A DNA stretch of 36,504 bases from an uncultured Archangium sp. (GCA_903905455.1 CAIVGN010000082.1:1-36504), one strand, 5' to 3'; shown: positions 1 to 8,309, counted from the first letter of the stretch. Translations and numbers: made by a program. Notes: generated from the sequence alone by a model not told the origin.

Positions 1-585
1 CGCCGTCACGTTGCGGGTGGTGTGCAGCACCCCGCGAGGCGCGCCCGTCGAGCCGGAGGTGAAGATGATCTGCGCGATGTGCGCATCGAAGCTCGGCGCG
101 CGGGGCACCGGCGGGGCGATCACGGCCGACTCACCGGTCTCGGAGATCCACCCCACGAAGCGCCCGTTGAGCGCGCGCACGAGGGCCGGGGGCGGCGCCA
201 TGGCGTGCACCGCCAGGCAGCGAGCGGCCCCGGCCACGGTGCCCCAGCGCCTCGAGTCGCGGCCCTCCATCACCACCAGCGCGGGCCGCGTCTGGGCGAG
301 GGCCTCGGCGAGCGGGATCTCGCCCCACTCGCGATCCACCTCCACCACCGTCGCGCCCAGGGACTGCACCGCGAGCCAGCACAACGCGTTCGCCGGCACG
401 TTCGAGAGCGCGAGCATCACGCGATCGCCCTCCACGACGTCGAGGCTCGAGAGCAGCGCCCGCAGCGCGTCGACGCGGAGCTGCGCCTGCCCGTAGGTGA
501 GCCACGGTTGATCCGGCACCCCGAGAAACGGCGCGTCGGGGTTCTTCGCTGCGTGGAACGCCAGCCAATCGACGGGACCTCTCAT
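1..585 (-). CDS. AMP-forming acyl-CoA/acyl-ACP ligase, N-terminal part (cut by window edge)
   Basis: The 195 visible residues are the N-terminal part of an adenylate-forming enzyme of the ANL superfamily, which activates a carboxylic acid with ATP and passes it to CoA or a carrier protein. The signature phosphate-binding loop is present as TSGSTGAPRG at about residues 176-185, preceded by IIF. The start matches acyl ligases (WLAFHAAKNPDAPFL, then LTYGQ near residue 30). The ATG at 585 overlaps the stop of the upstream amidotransferase gene by four bases (ATGA), so translation is probably coupled. The C-terminal catalytic lobe lies outside the window, so substrate class cannot be judged. The nearby acyl carrier protein and acyltransferases suggest the product is loaded on the carrier; that is inference. 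Confidence 0.85.
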   Translation of the reverse strand, partial: MRGPVDWLAFHAAKNPDAPFLGVPDQPWLTYGQAQLRVDALRALLSSLDVVEGDRVMLALSNVPANALCWLAVQSLGATVVEVDREWGEIPLAEALAQTRPALVVMEGRDSRRWGTVAGAARCLAVHAMAPPPALVRALNGRFVGWISETGESAVIAPPVPRAPSFDAHIAQIIFTSGSTGAPRGVLHTTRNVTA

Positions 586-2561
586 GACGTCACCTCCACT
601 GCTTCCAGGTGCGCGCGGGGCACGGGCCTCGGCGCACGGACGAACTGCTGCCAGAGCAACTGCGTCGAGGCGACGGCCATCAGGGCCATGGCGTCGGCCT
701 CCGAGGGCACGCCGGTGCCGGCGCGCAGCTTGGCGATCAACTTCTCCACCTTCGCCCCCTCGAACACCCCGCCCGCATCGACCGCGCCCTGGCTGAGCAA
801 CTCCTGGCTCCACCCCGGCGCCGACGGTCCCACCAGCGCCTCGGCCACCGGCGCGCGGTAGGGGAACTTGGTGCGCGAGAGCACCGTGGCCGGCACGCGC
901 CCCTTCGCCAGGCGCTTCAAGATGAACTTCTCGTCGAGCCCGTTGAGCTTGAAGCGCTGCGGCAGCGTGGCCGAGAGCTCGATGAGCCGGTGATCGAGGA
1001 ACGGGAAGCGCCCCTCGACGGAGTTGCTCATCAGCATGCGATCTCCCTGCGCCGAGAGCAGGTAGCCCGAGAGCAGGGTGTGGAACTCGAGGTACTGCGC
1101 GCGGGCCATGGGCTTCCACCCGCGCACTTCCGGCGGCACGGTGGACAGCATGGCCTCGATGGGCGCGGGGCCACCGAGCTTCGCCGCGAAGGCCTTGCTG
1201 AAGAACCGCGCCACCCGCCCCGAGTTGGTCCACCGGATGCGGTGCGAGAAGTCGAGCGCGTCGGGGGTCTCGAGGCCCAGGCCGAAGAAGCTGCGCAGCA
1301 CCTCGGGCGCCTGCTGCGAGAGCGGGAGGTAGGGGTAGAGCCGGCCGAAGAGCCGCGGCCGCCAGGTGGACTGGGGTTGCCGCGCCCAGAACTGCCGCAC
1401 CGCGGTCTCCTTGAAGAGGTCGTAGCCGAGGAACACCTCGTCGGCGCCTTCCCCGGTGAGCACCACCTTGGTGCCGTGCTGCCGCACCAACCGCGAGAGC
1501 GCGAAGAAGGGCGCCGGCGCCGAGCGCAGCAGCACTTGCTCGGTGTGCCACACCACCTCGGGCAACAGCGCGCCGATGTCCGCGTCGCTGACCTGGGTGA
1601 CGTGGTGCGTGGTGTGGAGCGCCTGCGCCACCTGCTGTTGGAAGTTCCGCTCGTCGAAGCGCGCCTGCTCGAAGGCCACCGAGAAGGTCTGCAACGAGCC
1701 CCCCAACCGCGCCTGGGCGAGCGCACACAGCAGCGACGAGTCGAGGCCCCCGGAGAGGTACGCCGCCACCGGCACGTCGGCGCGCAGCCGCAGCGTGAGC
1801 GCGTCGTCCAATGCGGCGTCGACCTGCTCCATGGCGTCGCTGAAGCTGCGCTGGGGGTCGACCCGCTCGGGCGAGTAGTCGAGCTGCCAGTAGCGCTCGA
1901 GGCGCGTGACCCGGCCCCCTTCCACGCAGGCCAGGTGCGCCGGGGGCAGCTGCGTCACGCCCTCGAAGCTGCTGCGGGGAGAGACCGGCGCCCAGAGGTG
2001 CACCGTCTGGGCAATGGCCTGCGCGTCGAGTTTCGGTGCGAGGTGGCCCCCGGCGAAGAGCGCGCGGGCCTCCGAGGCGAAGGCCACGCCGCCCCCGGGG
2101 AGCTCCGCGAGGTACAGCGGCCGGATGCCCACGCGATCGCGCACCAGCCACAGCTGCTGCGTCTTCGCGTCCCACAGGGCGAAGGCGAACTGGCCCACGA
2201 AGCGCTGCACCGCGGCCGGGCCCCACGCGTCCCAGGCCGCGAGGATGACCTCGGTGTCGCTGTGGGTGCGAAAGGCCCACCCCGGCAGCTGCGCGCGGAG
2301 CTCGAGGTGGTTGAAGATCTCCCCGTTGAAGACGATGGACAGCCCGCGCTCCGGGGCGTGCATCGGCTGGTGACCGGCCGCGAGGTCGACGATGGACAGC
2401 CGGGTGTGACCCAGGGCCACGCCGTCGAGCATCACCGCCCGCTGCGCGTCAGGGCCCCGGTGGTGGAGCGAGGCGGTCATCGCCCGCACCTGCGCCGCCG
2501 CCGTGCCGCGCGCGTCGCCCGTCATCCCGCGGGGGAGGGTGAAGCCGACGATTCCGCACAT
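582..2561 (-). CDS. asnB: Glutamine-hydrolysing asparagine synthetase-like amidotransferase
   Basis: A 659-residue class II glutamine amidotransferase fused to an ATP-pyrophosphatase synthetase domain. The protein begins MCGIVGF, so the nucleophile Cys2 is exposed after Met removal. RGPD (about 35-38) and NGEIFNH (79-85) are the glutamine-site motifs, and SGGLDSS at 270-276 is the PP-loop. Later motifs include GEGADE and EGRFPFLD. Length fits AsnB proteins of biosynthetic and polysaccharide clusters (about 600-660). It starts four bases after the ACP stop and its own stop overlaps the ligase start. In this setting it more likely amidates a carrier-bound or glycan carboxylate than makes free asparagine; the sequence alone cannot decide. 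Exosortase-associated amidotransferases share this architecture, but no exosortase is visible here. Confidence 0.9.
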   Translation of the reverse strand: MCGIVGFTLPRGMTGDARGTAAAQVRAMTASLHHRGPDAQRAVMLDGVALGHTRLSIVDLAAGHQPMHAPERGLSIVFNGEIFNHLELRAQLPGWAFRTHSDTEVILAAWDAWGPAAVQRFVGQFAFALWDAKTQQLWLVRDRVGIRPLYLAELPGGGVAFASEARALFAGGHLAPKLDAQAIAQTVHLWAPVSPRSSFEGVTQLPPAHLACVEGGRVTRLERYWQLDYSPERVDPQRSFSDAMEQVDAALDDALTLRLRADVPVAAYLSGGLDSSLLCALAQARLGGSLQTFSVAFEQARFDERNFQQQVAQALHTTHHVTQVSDADIGALLPEVVWHTEQVLLRSAPAPFFALSRLVRQHGTKVVLTGEGADEVFLGYDLFKETAVRQFWARQPQSTWRPRLFGRLYPYLPLSQQAPEVLRSFFGLGLETPDALDFSHRIRWTNSGRVARFFSKAFAAKLGGPAPIEAMLSTVPPEVRGWKPMARAQYLEFHTLLSGYLLSAQGDRMLMSNSVEGRFPFLDHRLIELSATLPQRFKLNGLDEKFILKRLAKGRVPATVLSRTKFPYRAPVAEALVGPSAPGWSQELLSQGAVDAGGVFEGAKVEKLIAKLRAGTGVPSEADAMALMAVASTQLLWQQFVRAPRPVPRAHLEAVEVTS

Positions 2562-2565
2562 GGCT

Positions 2566-2805
2566 TCAGGCCGCGCGCTTTCTGGCGACGTAGGCCACCA
2601 GGTTGTCGATGGAGTCGAGGTTCGCCGGCACCAACTCCGTGTCCGCCGCCCGGAAGCCGTATTGGCCCTCGACGAAGACGACCAGCTCCATCATGCCCGT
2701 CGAGTCCACCAGCCGGTTCTTGAGGAACGAGTCGGAGTCGGCGAACGAGTCGACGAAGAACGTGTCCTGGATGAAGGTACGCAGCGTGGTTGCGACGTCA
2801 GTCAT
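2566..2805 (-). CDS. Acyl carrier protein
   Basis: A 79-residue acidic helical protein with the size and pattern of a discrete acyl carrier protein. The phosphopantetheine attachment site is Ser35 in the VDSTGMMELV context, which matches the usual D-S-[LMT] motif at the start of helix II. The ATG at 2805 was chosen because GGGGAG lies seven bases upstream and the N-terminus matches ACPs. Longer in-frame starts would be antisense-like arginine-rich sequence. The start overlaps the stop of the upstream acyltransferase by ATGA. It probably shuttles an acyl group between the AMP-ligase and one of the hexapeptide acyltransferases of the same operon (inference from neighbours). Confidence 0.85.
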   Translation of the reverse strand: MTDVATTLRTFIQDTFFVDSFADSDSFLKNRLVDSTGMMELVVFVEGQYGFRAADTELVPANLDSIDNLVAYVARKRAA

Positions 2806-3365
2806 GTCGGTCTCCCCGTCAGTTGTTGGCTCATCACGCGAGCCGGGTTTCCCAGCGCGACCATCCCCGCCGGGACGTCGGTGGTGACCACGGCGCCTGC
2901 CGAGATGACCGCGCCGTTCCCGATGGTGACCCCGGGCTCGATCACCGCGCCGTGGGCGATCCACACGTCGTCACCGATGATGATGGGCTTGCTCGACCCG
3001 TGGGCCGTGTCCTCCAGCCGCACGTACGAGCCGAACATGCAGCGATCTCCGATGCGAACCTTCCGCGCCACGGAGATCGACACCCCGTAGTTGAAGTGAC
3101 ACGCCTGGCCGACCTCGAGCTGCGCCCCGAGCGCCACTTGCACCGAGGTCGGCACCGGGCCGGTGAGGAAGCTCGAGCGCGCGCCGATGTTCGCGTGGCC
3201 ATGAATGGCCAGGTCGAGCGGCCCCACGACCATCACGTCGCGGCCCACCTCGCAGCCCCACAGCTCGACGTGGGCCCGCAGCCGATCGACCATCCGCCAC
3301 GCCCGGTCGATCAGCCGCATCCGGCCCGAGGCCCAGTCACGCAAGCTGGTGGCCAGCGCGCTCAT
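2802..3365 (-). CDS. Hexapeptide-repeat (LbH) acyltransferase
   Basis: A 187-residue protein with left-handed beta-helix hexapeptide repeats of the WbbJ/NodL type. After an N-terminal helical segment (residues 1-35) the repeats run from about 42 to 175. They include the hallmark C-terminal block IGDDVWIAHGAVI, then VTIGNGAVISAGAVV and DVPAGMVALGNPA. Such enzymes are trimeric O- or N-acetyl/acyltransferases acting on sugars or lipids in the cytoplasm. Start and stop overlap both neighbours by four bases (ATGA), so it sits in the middle of the coupled cassette. Donor could be acyl-ACP or acetyl-CoA; the acceptor is unknown. Confidence 0.85.
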   Translation of the reverse strand: MSALATSLRDWASGRMRLIDRAWRMVDRLRAHVELWGCEVGRDVMVVGPLDLAIHGHANIGARSSFLTGPVPTSVQVALGAQLEVGQACHFNYGVSISVARKVRIGDRCMFGSYVRLEDTAHGSSKPIIIGDDVWIAHGAVIEPGVTIGNGAVISAGAVVTTDVPAGMVALGNPARVMSQQLTGRPT

Positions 3366-3859
3366 GGGTGCACCGCGTGCGGGGGGTTGCCGACCAGCGT
3401 GAGTCCCGCCTTGACGTGGCGGCCAATGACCACCCCCGGCTCGAGCGTGACGTTCGCCTCGAGGGCCGCTCCCGGGAGCACGATGGCCTGCGCCCCGAGC
3501 CGCACGCCTTCGCCGAGGTGCACCGGCTTCGAGGTGGGGCGCTCGTGGCGGCGCTCCGGGCAGATGGGGTGAAAGTGGTTGTCCATCACCTTGGTGAACG
3601 GGCCGAGGTGGCAGCGCGGCCCCAGCTCGACGAGCTCCTCGGCCTCGAGCGACACGCCGCCCTCGAGCACGCAGCCGTTGCCGATGCGCAGCACGCCGCG
3701 GGGACCGGCGTGCAACTCGACGGGCACCACGCGGCCGTCGATGCACACGTCGTCGCCGACCTCGATGCGACCGCCTCCCACGACGTACACCGAGCCCAGC
3801 GCGCGTACCCGGGCCCCCACCTTCGTGCACCGCCACAGCTTGAGCCAGGTGAGGTTCAC
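3362..3859 (-). CDS. Second hexapeptide-repeat (LbH) acyltransferase
   Basis: A 165-residue beta-helix protein with repeats such as IEVGDDVCIDG, LRIGNGCVLEGGV, VELGPRCHLGPF and VRLGAQAIVLPGAAL, ending VIGRHVKAGLTLVGNPPHAV. The motif MDNHFHP near the centre is a loop with possible catalytic histidines, as found in acetyltransferases of this fold. The chosen start is the GTG at 3859: it overlaps the stop of the SGNH gene as GTGA and gives VNLTWLKLW. The longer upstream frame would lie in antisense of that gene. It differs from the neighbouring LbH protein, so the pair are not a recent duplication. One member may act on a sugar, the other on the acyl-carrier product (inference). Confidence 0.8.
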   Translation of the reverse strand: MNLTWLKLWRCTKVGARVRALGSVYVVGGGRIEVGDDVCIDGRVVPVELHAGPRGVLRIGNGCVLEGGVSLEAEELVELGPRCHLGPFTKVMDNHFHPICPERRHERPTSKPVHLGEGVRLGAQAIVLPGAALEANVTLEPGVVIGRHVKAGLTLVGNPPHAVHP

Positions 3860-4701
3860 GGGATGCTCCCCAGCCGCGTGATCAACGCCCGGGCCACGCG
3901 CGCGCGACCTTCCCCGTTGAGGTGTTGCCCGTCGTCGGACCACGCGGCCACGAGCGCAGGCACCTGCTCACCGTCGAGCTCCACGGTGTTCAACGAGCCG
4001 TCGGCCTTCGTGGCCTCGGCCTGCGCCAGGTCGAACAGCGGCTCGCCGGCGAGCCTGGTGCGCAGCAGCTCGTTGTAGTGGTGCCGCACCGCGTTCTCGC
4101 GCGCCCCCCCAGGCGCCTTTCCCAGCACCCGCTTGAGCCACGCCACCGGGCCGCTCTGCACCACGGTCAGCGGCGCGGTCACGTGCACGAACGTCACTGC
4201 GGGATACTTCGCATGCAACCGTTGCAGCGCCGCCACGTAGGTGCCGAAGAGCGCGTCCACGTCGGTGGTCGCCGAGAAGTCCACGTAGCAGAACTTGAAG
4301 AGCGCGATGTCTGCGCGGCCACCGATGGCCTCGAGCGCGGCCTCGAAGTCGGCCACCTTGCTCGCCGGGTCTTCGTTGCGGCCCACGCGCGTGTGCACGA
4401 AGGCCGGCGTCACGAAGGCCCCGGGGTCTCGACCCTCCTTGATCACCAGGTGCGCAGCGCCGAGGGCGGCGAGGCCCTCGACGAGGTTCGCGCCCACGGA
4501 CTGGTGCCCGAACAGGATGCGCCGCGTGGCGACGCGCTCGAGCGCTTCAGTGGGAGCGGCCGACGCCGACAGCGCGAACAGGCACGACCACGCCAGGCAG
4601 CGAACGGACCGCAGCCGCAGCGTTTGCGAACCGTTCGCGCGGGGAACGCAGTCGGTGCGTGCGGAGATGATCGATGTGTGAGGCGTGATGCAGTGGTGCA
4701 T
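3856..4701 (-). CDS. Secreted SGNH/GDSL-like hydrolase or acyltransferase
   Basis: A 281-residue protein with a probable export signal after a long basic N-terminus (hydrophobic CLAWSCLFALSASAAP ending near residue 50). LFGHQSVGANLVEGL (about 64-77) sits where SGNH enzymes have block I with the serine nucleophile, and DDGQHLNGEG has the D-x-x-H catalytic pair at about 257 and 260. ADIALFKFCYVDF resembles the central strand of the fold. The ATG at 4701 is preferred because GGGGG lies about nine bases upstream; a GTG at 4710 is also possible. It is the first gene of the coupled cassette and may acylate or deacylate the surface product. Family assignment rests on these two motifs only. Confidence 0.6.
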   Translation of the reverse strand: MHHCITPHTSIISARTDCVPRANGSQTLRLRSVRCLAWSCLFALSASAAPTEALERVATRRILFGHQSVGANLVEGLAALGAAHLVIKEGRDPGAFVTPAFVHTRVGRNEDPASKVADFEAALEAIGGRADIALFKFCYVDFSATTDVDALFGTYVAALQRLHAKYPAVTFVHVTAPLTVVQSGPVAWLKRVLGKAPGGARENAVRHHYNELLRTRLAGEPLFDLAQAEATKADGSLNTVELDGEQVPALVAAWSDDGQHLNGEGRARVARALITRLGSIP

Positions 4702-4788
4702 TTTCGTCACCCCCTGTCCTCAGGAGGTGGTGCACCGCGCAGGCCACCCCTGCCGGTTCAGGCCGTGGCGGAAGTCACCGAGGGGTCG

Positions 4789-5736
4789 CTATTCCCCCAG
4801 CACTTCGGGCTCACAGGTGGTGCGCAGCTCAGCCTCGATGGCGGGACGTCGGCCGGGGTATTCACTGGTGACCCATTCGAGCAAGCTCGTGGCTTCGGTG
4901 TTTCGCCCCAGCTTGCACAGGCTCGAGAGCCGCACGCGCCACGCCTCGTCGCTCCAGCGGCCCGAGGCGCAGTGCTTCTGGTATGCGCCCAGCAACCACA
5001 GCGCGTGCTCGGCCTGGTTGTTGATCAGCAGCCGGCGCGCCGCGAGGGCGGAGCGCATCTCGGTCACCACGTCACAGGAGGGGAAGTTCACCTCCACCGC
5101 GAGCTCGTAGCCCGCTTCATCGACGGCCACGACCAGGCCCGGAGGTGGAGGCGGGGCCGCGACGGCGGGCGGCGAGAGCGCGAGGGCGGGCGTCTCCGCC
5201 GCGGGCTCGGGCTCGACGACCGGCACGACCGGGGTCCGGGTGGGCTCGACGCTCGCCACGCGGGGCCTGGCCGTCGGGGTCGCGGGCTCGGTCGCCGCCT
5301 CGAGGGGCTCGGCAGTGGGCAACACCCCAGGCACCGGCGCAGGTTCGGCGACCGCGGCGACCGCGCGCTGTGGAGGCGCGGGCCGGGGCGCGGCGACCGG
5401 CTTCACCGCGCGCGGGGCTTCAGGCTCCAGCGCGTGCTTCACGCCCACGGTCACCGCCGCGCCCACGCCGAGGGCTGCGACGAAGAGCACCACCTTCGCA
5501 CCGAGGCCCAGCGAGGTGAGGCCCGCCACCGCGCCGCCGTGGGAGAGCGCGGTGGTGGCCGTGGTGGCCGCCGCCGCGCTGGTGGTGCTCGTGGCCACCG
5601 TCACCGCGGCCAGGGGCATGGCCAGGCCCAGGGCCCGCTCGAGGTTCTGCCGCACGCGCCGCTCATCGGCCGCCGTGGGTTCCGCGGGCGCGAGGGCCGC
5701 CAGCGCGGCGCGCGCTTCTTTCGAGAGCGGGTTCAT
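4789..5736 (-). CDS. Membrane-anchored, proline-rich protein coupled to ECF sigma factor (putative anti-sigma)
   Basis: A 315-residue protein. The N-terminus (1-55) is helical and cytosolic in character, followed by a membrane segment near 76-97 (KVVLFVAALGVGAAVTVGV). A Pro/Ala/Val-rich linker follows (about 105-205), then a globular helical C-terminus (about 215-310) containing two conserved-looking cysteines and TPR-like repeats (EHALWLLGAYQKHC). Its start overlaps the sigma factor stop by ATGA, the usual arrangement for an anti-sigma factor. No HxxxCxxC zinc motif is present, so it would be a zinc-less regulator. C-terminal domain would be periplasmic and might sense envelope state. Function is inferred from position and topology. 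Confidence 0.6.
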   Translation of the reverse strand: MNPLSKEARAALAALAPAEPTAADERRVRQNLERALGLAMPLAAVTVATSTTSAAAATTATTALSHGGAVAGLTSLGLGAKVVLFVAALGVGAAVTVGVKHALEPEAPRAVKPVAAPRPAPPQRAVAAVAEPAPVPGVLPTAEPLEAATEPATPTARPRVASVEPTRTPVVPVVEPEPAAETPALALSPPAVAAPPPPPGLVVAVDEAGYELAVEVNFPSCDVVTEMRSALAARRLLINNQAEHALWLLGAYQKHCASGRWSDEAWRVRLSSLCKLGRNTEATSLLEWVTSEYPGRRPAIEAELRTTCEPEVLGE

Positions 5737-6245
5737 CGGTGCTCCTGTGCCTCGCGCGTGACGAGGTCTTCGAACTGCTGCCGCGCTGCGCGCAGCCGCG
5801 TGTACAGCGTGTTGAGGTTGGTGCCCGTGGCCTCGGCGACCTCGGGGACGGAATAGCCTTCGAGATCGACCAGCAGCAGCACCTCGCGGCGCTCGGGCTC
5901 GAGCTTCGAGAGCAGCCGCTCCACCGCCCGCTGCGCCTGCTTCGACTCGGCCACCGCGTCGGGCGAAGGGCCCGCTTCGGGCAGCCGCGGCGAGACCGCT
6001 TCGGTGGGCCGCTGCTTGCGCCGCGTGTCGCTGGCCACGCGCAGCGCGATGCCCAGCAGCCAGGTGCGGTGCGTCGAGCGGCCCTCGAAGTCACCGAACT
6101 TGCGCCAGGCGGTCACGAAGACCTCCTGCGTGGCGTCGTCGATGGAGCCCGGGGCCACGCCCACGCGCGAGAGCGTGCGCCACACGGCGCGAAAATGCTC
6201 GGCGTAGAGGGCGCCGAAGGCCGCGGAATCAGGCGGCTGTCGCAT
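5733..6245 (-). CDS. ECF RNA polymerase sigma factor
   Basis: A sigma-70 family regulator with region 2 (YAEHFRAVWRTLSRVG, DDATQEVFVTAWRKF, HRTWLLGIALRVASD) and region 4 (LEPERREVLLLVDLEGYSVPEVA, then NTLYTRLRAARQQF as the DNA-binding helix). The chosen ATG at 6245 gives 170 residues; an in-frame GTG at 6272 would add nine. The ATG is favoured because a candidate ECF promoter just upstream would start transcription at about 6270. It overlaps the following membrane-protein gene by ATGA. No region 3 is present, as expected for group IV factors. Confidence 0.85.
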   Translation of the reverse strand: MRQPPDSAAFGALYAEHFRAVWRTLSRVGVAPGSIDDATQEVFVTAWRKFGDFEGRSTHRTWLLGIALRVASDTRRKQRPTEAVSPRLPEAGPSPDAVAESKQAQRAVERLLSKLEPERREVLLLVDLEGYSVPEVAEATGTNLNTLYTRLRAARQQFEDLVTREAQEHR

Positions 6246-6276
6246 GCGGAGCACCCGTGCAGTGGCGTTCACTGCC

Positions 6277-6303
6277 CATGAGTGGCGCGGCCCCTTTGGT
6301 TCC
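6277..6303 (-). promoter_or_regulatory. Candidate ECF-type promoter upstream of the sigma gene
   Basis: Reading the minus strand, GGAACC (6303-6298) is followed after 16 bases by TCATG (6281-6277). GGAAC with a 16-17 base spacer is the classic -35 arrangement of ECF promoters, and many ECF genes control themselves. The -10 half is a weak match, so this is a suggestion only. Confidence 0.35.
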
Positions 6304-6325
6304 GTTGCCCGGCGTTACGAAAGGC

Positions 6326-7282
6326 TCAGAGCTTCACTTCCACCACGGCCGCCGCGCGGAGCTCCTGCACGTACTGGTCGGTGTACTTCTCGAGCTGGCC
6401 GCGCAGCATCTTCTCACGCAGCTGGTCCTTCACCTCTTCGAGCGGCGGCGCGGCGAGCACCTTGTGCTCCTCGACCTTGAGCACGTGCCAGCCGAACTTG
6501 GTGCGAATGGGGTCGGAGATGCCGCCCACGGGCAGGGTGAAGGCGGCCTTCTCGAACTCCGCGACCATCACGCCCCGGCGGAAGAAGCCCAGGTCGCCGC
6601 CGTCGGCCTTCGAGGGGCCTTCGCTCTTCTGCTTGGCGAGCTCGGCGAAGTTGGTGCCCGGCTTCTTCGCCTCTTCCATCAGCAGCACGGCCTTGAGGCG
6701 GGCGAGCTCGACCTGCTCGGTCGTGGCCTTGGGCTGGAGCTGCACGAGGATGTGGCGCGCGTGCACCTCGAACTCGGCGGCCTCGTCGTGGCTCCAGCGC
6801 GCGTACTCGGCCTTCATGTCTTCGTCGGAGATCTTCACCTTGCTGCGAACCTTCAGGTTCACCAGCTTGAGCCGCGCGAGGTGCTTGCGCATGAAGGCCT
6901 TGTAGGAGGTCAGGGTGTAGCCCTCCTGGCCCAGCAGCTGCTCGAACTGCTCGCTGCTGATGTTGTTCTGCTTCTTCACGTCTTCCATGCCCAGGTCGAT
7001 CTCCGAGTCGGCGACCTCGATGTTGAGCTCGCGCACCTGGGCCTCCATCAGCTTCTCGCCGATGAGCATCTCGATGCCGCGCTTGACCATCTGGGCACGC
7101 TGCTCGCCGCGCTTGGCGAGGTCCGACTCGCTGCGCAGGCGCTGGAGATCGGGCGCGATGCGGGTCTCGACCTCCGAGAGGGTGATGACGTCGTTGTTCA
7201 CGACCGCGGCGACGCGATCGACGAGCTCCGCGTGGGCGACGAAGGAGGCGAGGGTCAGCGCGCTGATCAACAGGTTCTTCAC
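6326..7282 (-). CDS. SurA-like periplasmic parvulin peptidyl-prolyl isomerase
   Basis: A 318-residue secreted chaperone/isomerase. The GTG at 7282 was chosen because AAGGA lies seven bases upstream and it produces a clean signal peptide (KNLLISALTLASFVAHA, cleavage before ELVDRV). Residues about 20-150 form the SurA_N chaperone region (VAAVVNNDVITLSEVETRI is typical). A single parvulin domain follows at about 180-280 (HARHILVQL, then GGDLGFFRRGVM and GWHVLKVEEH). E. coli SurA has two parvulin domains, so this is the shorter one-domain type (PrsA/PpiC-like). Expected role: folding of outer-membrane proteins. It stands alone between two other units and is transcribed divergently from the TRAP operon. 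Confidence 0.85.
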   Translation of the reverse strand: MKNLLISALTLASFVAHAELVDRVAAVVNNDVITLSEVETRIAPDLQRLRSESDLAKRGEQRAQMVKRGIEMLIGEKLMEAQVRELNIEVADSEIDLGMEDVKKQNNISSEQFEQLLGQEGYTLTSYKAFMRKHLARLKLVNLKVRSKVKISDEDMKAEYARWSHDEAAEFEVHARHILVQLQPKATTEQVELARLKAVLLMEEAKKPGTNFAELAKQKSEGPSKADGGDLGFFRRGVMVAEFEKAAFTLPVGGISDPIRTKFGWHVLKVEEHKVLAAPPLEEVKDQLREKMLRGQLEKYTDQYVQELRAAAVVEVKL

Positions 7283-7351
7283 GGGGTGGTCCTTATTCGC
7301 AGCGGGGGCGCACGTCACCCCCTACGGCAGCCGGGGCCGTCGCTTGCCAAA

Positions 7352-7369
7352 CCCGCCTTTGACGGCGGG
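7352..7369. other. Inverted repeat between divergent genes
   Basis: CCCGCC, six bases, GGCGGG makes a short GC-rich hairpin in the 115-bp gap between the parvulin gene and the TatT gene. There is no T-run, so it is not a convincing terminator; it might be an operator. No clear sigma-70 promoter was resolved in this gap. Confidence 0.25.
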
Positions 7370-7397
7370 CGGTCGATGACGCAGAAGGCCCCCCTCC

Positions 7398-8291
7398 ATG
7401 CGCCTGCTTGCCCTGCTGTGCCTCGTCGGAGCTACCGGCTGTCTCGACCGCATCATCCTCGACGGCACCCTCCAGTCGACCCGCCAGGCCGCGAAGGCCT
7501 TCGACACCCTCTCGGACCTCGAGGTGGCCAAGGAAGGCGCCGGGTCGAGCCTGGTGCAGATCGAGGGCATGAACACGCTGGCGCCGGACAACGAAGACGG
7601 CCTCTTTCTCCTCACCCAGTCGTGGACGGGCTACGCCTCGGCCTTCATCGAGGACAGCTGGGAGCAGGCCGTCGACAAGGGCGACGACGAGGGCGAGGCG
7701 TGGCACGCCGGGCGCGCGAAGAACGCCTACGACCGGGCGGTGAAGTTCGGCACCTCGTTGCTCGAGCAGCAGAAGCCGGGCTTCGTCGTCGCGCAGAAGA
7801 ACTCCGAGACCATCAAGGCCTACCTCGCGGGCTTCGAGAAGCGGGACGCCGAGGCGCTGCTGTGGCTGGGCCTTTCGTGGCTCTCGCGCGGCGGCGTGGC
7901 CGGTGACCAGCCCGAGGTGGTGGCGGACCTCTTCGTGGGCGTGGCCCTGCTCGAGCGCAGCGTGGAGCTGGACGAGACCCTGGCCTACGCCACCGGCCTC
8001 GCGGCCCTGGGCGCCTACCACGCGCGCTCCCCCGACGCGGAGCTGGCCGAGGGGAAGAAGCAGTTCGAGCGCGCCCTCGCGCTGACCGACCGCAAGGCGC
8101 TCACCGTGCAGCTGATGTACGCGCAGAACTTCGCCTGCCAGGCCCACGACGGGGCGCTCTACCGCGCGCTGCTGGAGGAGGTGCTCGCCGCCGGAGACGT
8201 GTTGCCCGCGCAGCGCCTCGAGAACGTCATCGCGCGCCGCAAGGCCGCCCGCTACCTCGGCACGCCGCGCCTCAAGCGCTGCGGCTTCTGA
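7398..8291 (+). CDS. TRAP transporter TatT-type lipoprotein
   Basis: A 297-residue predicted lipoprotein: signal MRLLALLCLVGATGC with Cys15 as the lipidation site, then a helical repeat protein. Features such as LFLLTQSWTGYASAFIEDSWEQA, AKNAYDRAVKFG and WLGLSWLSRGGVAGDQPEVV match the TatT component, a TPR-like trimeric protein that partners the TRAP substrate-binding protein (first described in Treponema as TatT with TatP). Context confirms this: the binding protein starts 18 bases downstream and the permease follows. AAGG nine bases before the ATG serves as ribosome site. It likely sits in the periplasm or at the outer membrane and helps deliver a hydrophobic or unknown ligand. Confidence 0.8.
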   Translation: MRLLALLCLVGATGCLDRIILDGTLQSTRQAAKAFDTLSDLEVAKEGAGSSLVQIEGMNTLAPDNEDGLFLLTQSWTGYASAFIEDSWEQAVDKGDDEGEAWHAGRAKNAYDRAVKFGTSLLEQQKPGFVVAQKNSETIKAYLAGFEKRDAEALLWLGLSWLSRGGVAGDQPEVVADLFVGVALLERSVELDETLAYATGLAALGAYHARSPDAELAEGKKQFERALALTDRKALTVQLMYAQNFACQAHDGALYRALLEEVLAAGDVLPAQRLENVIARRKAARYLGTPRLKRCGF

Positions 8292-8309
8292 ATCGAAAGG
8301 CCCCCGCAC

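Noticed and set aside
609-2723. A 704-residue plus-strand open frame
   Set aside because: Antisense of the amidotransferase gene, with low-complexity Arg/Glu/His composition.
3922-5856. A 644-residue plus-strand open frame
   Set aside because: Antisense of the SGNH and sigma-linked membrane protein genes.
7352-7369. Rho-independent terminator
   Set aside because: The stem lacks a T-run and lies between divergent gene starts.
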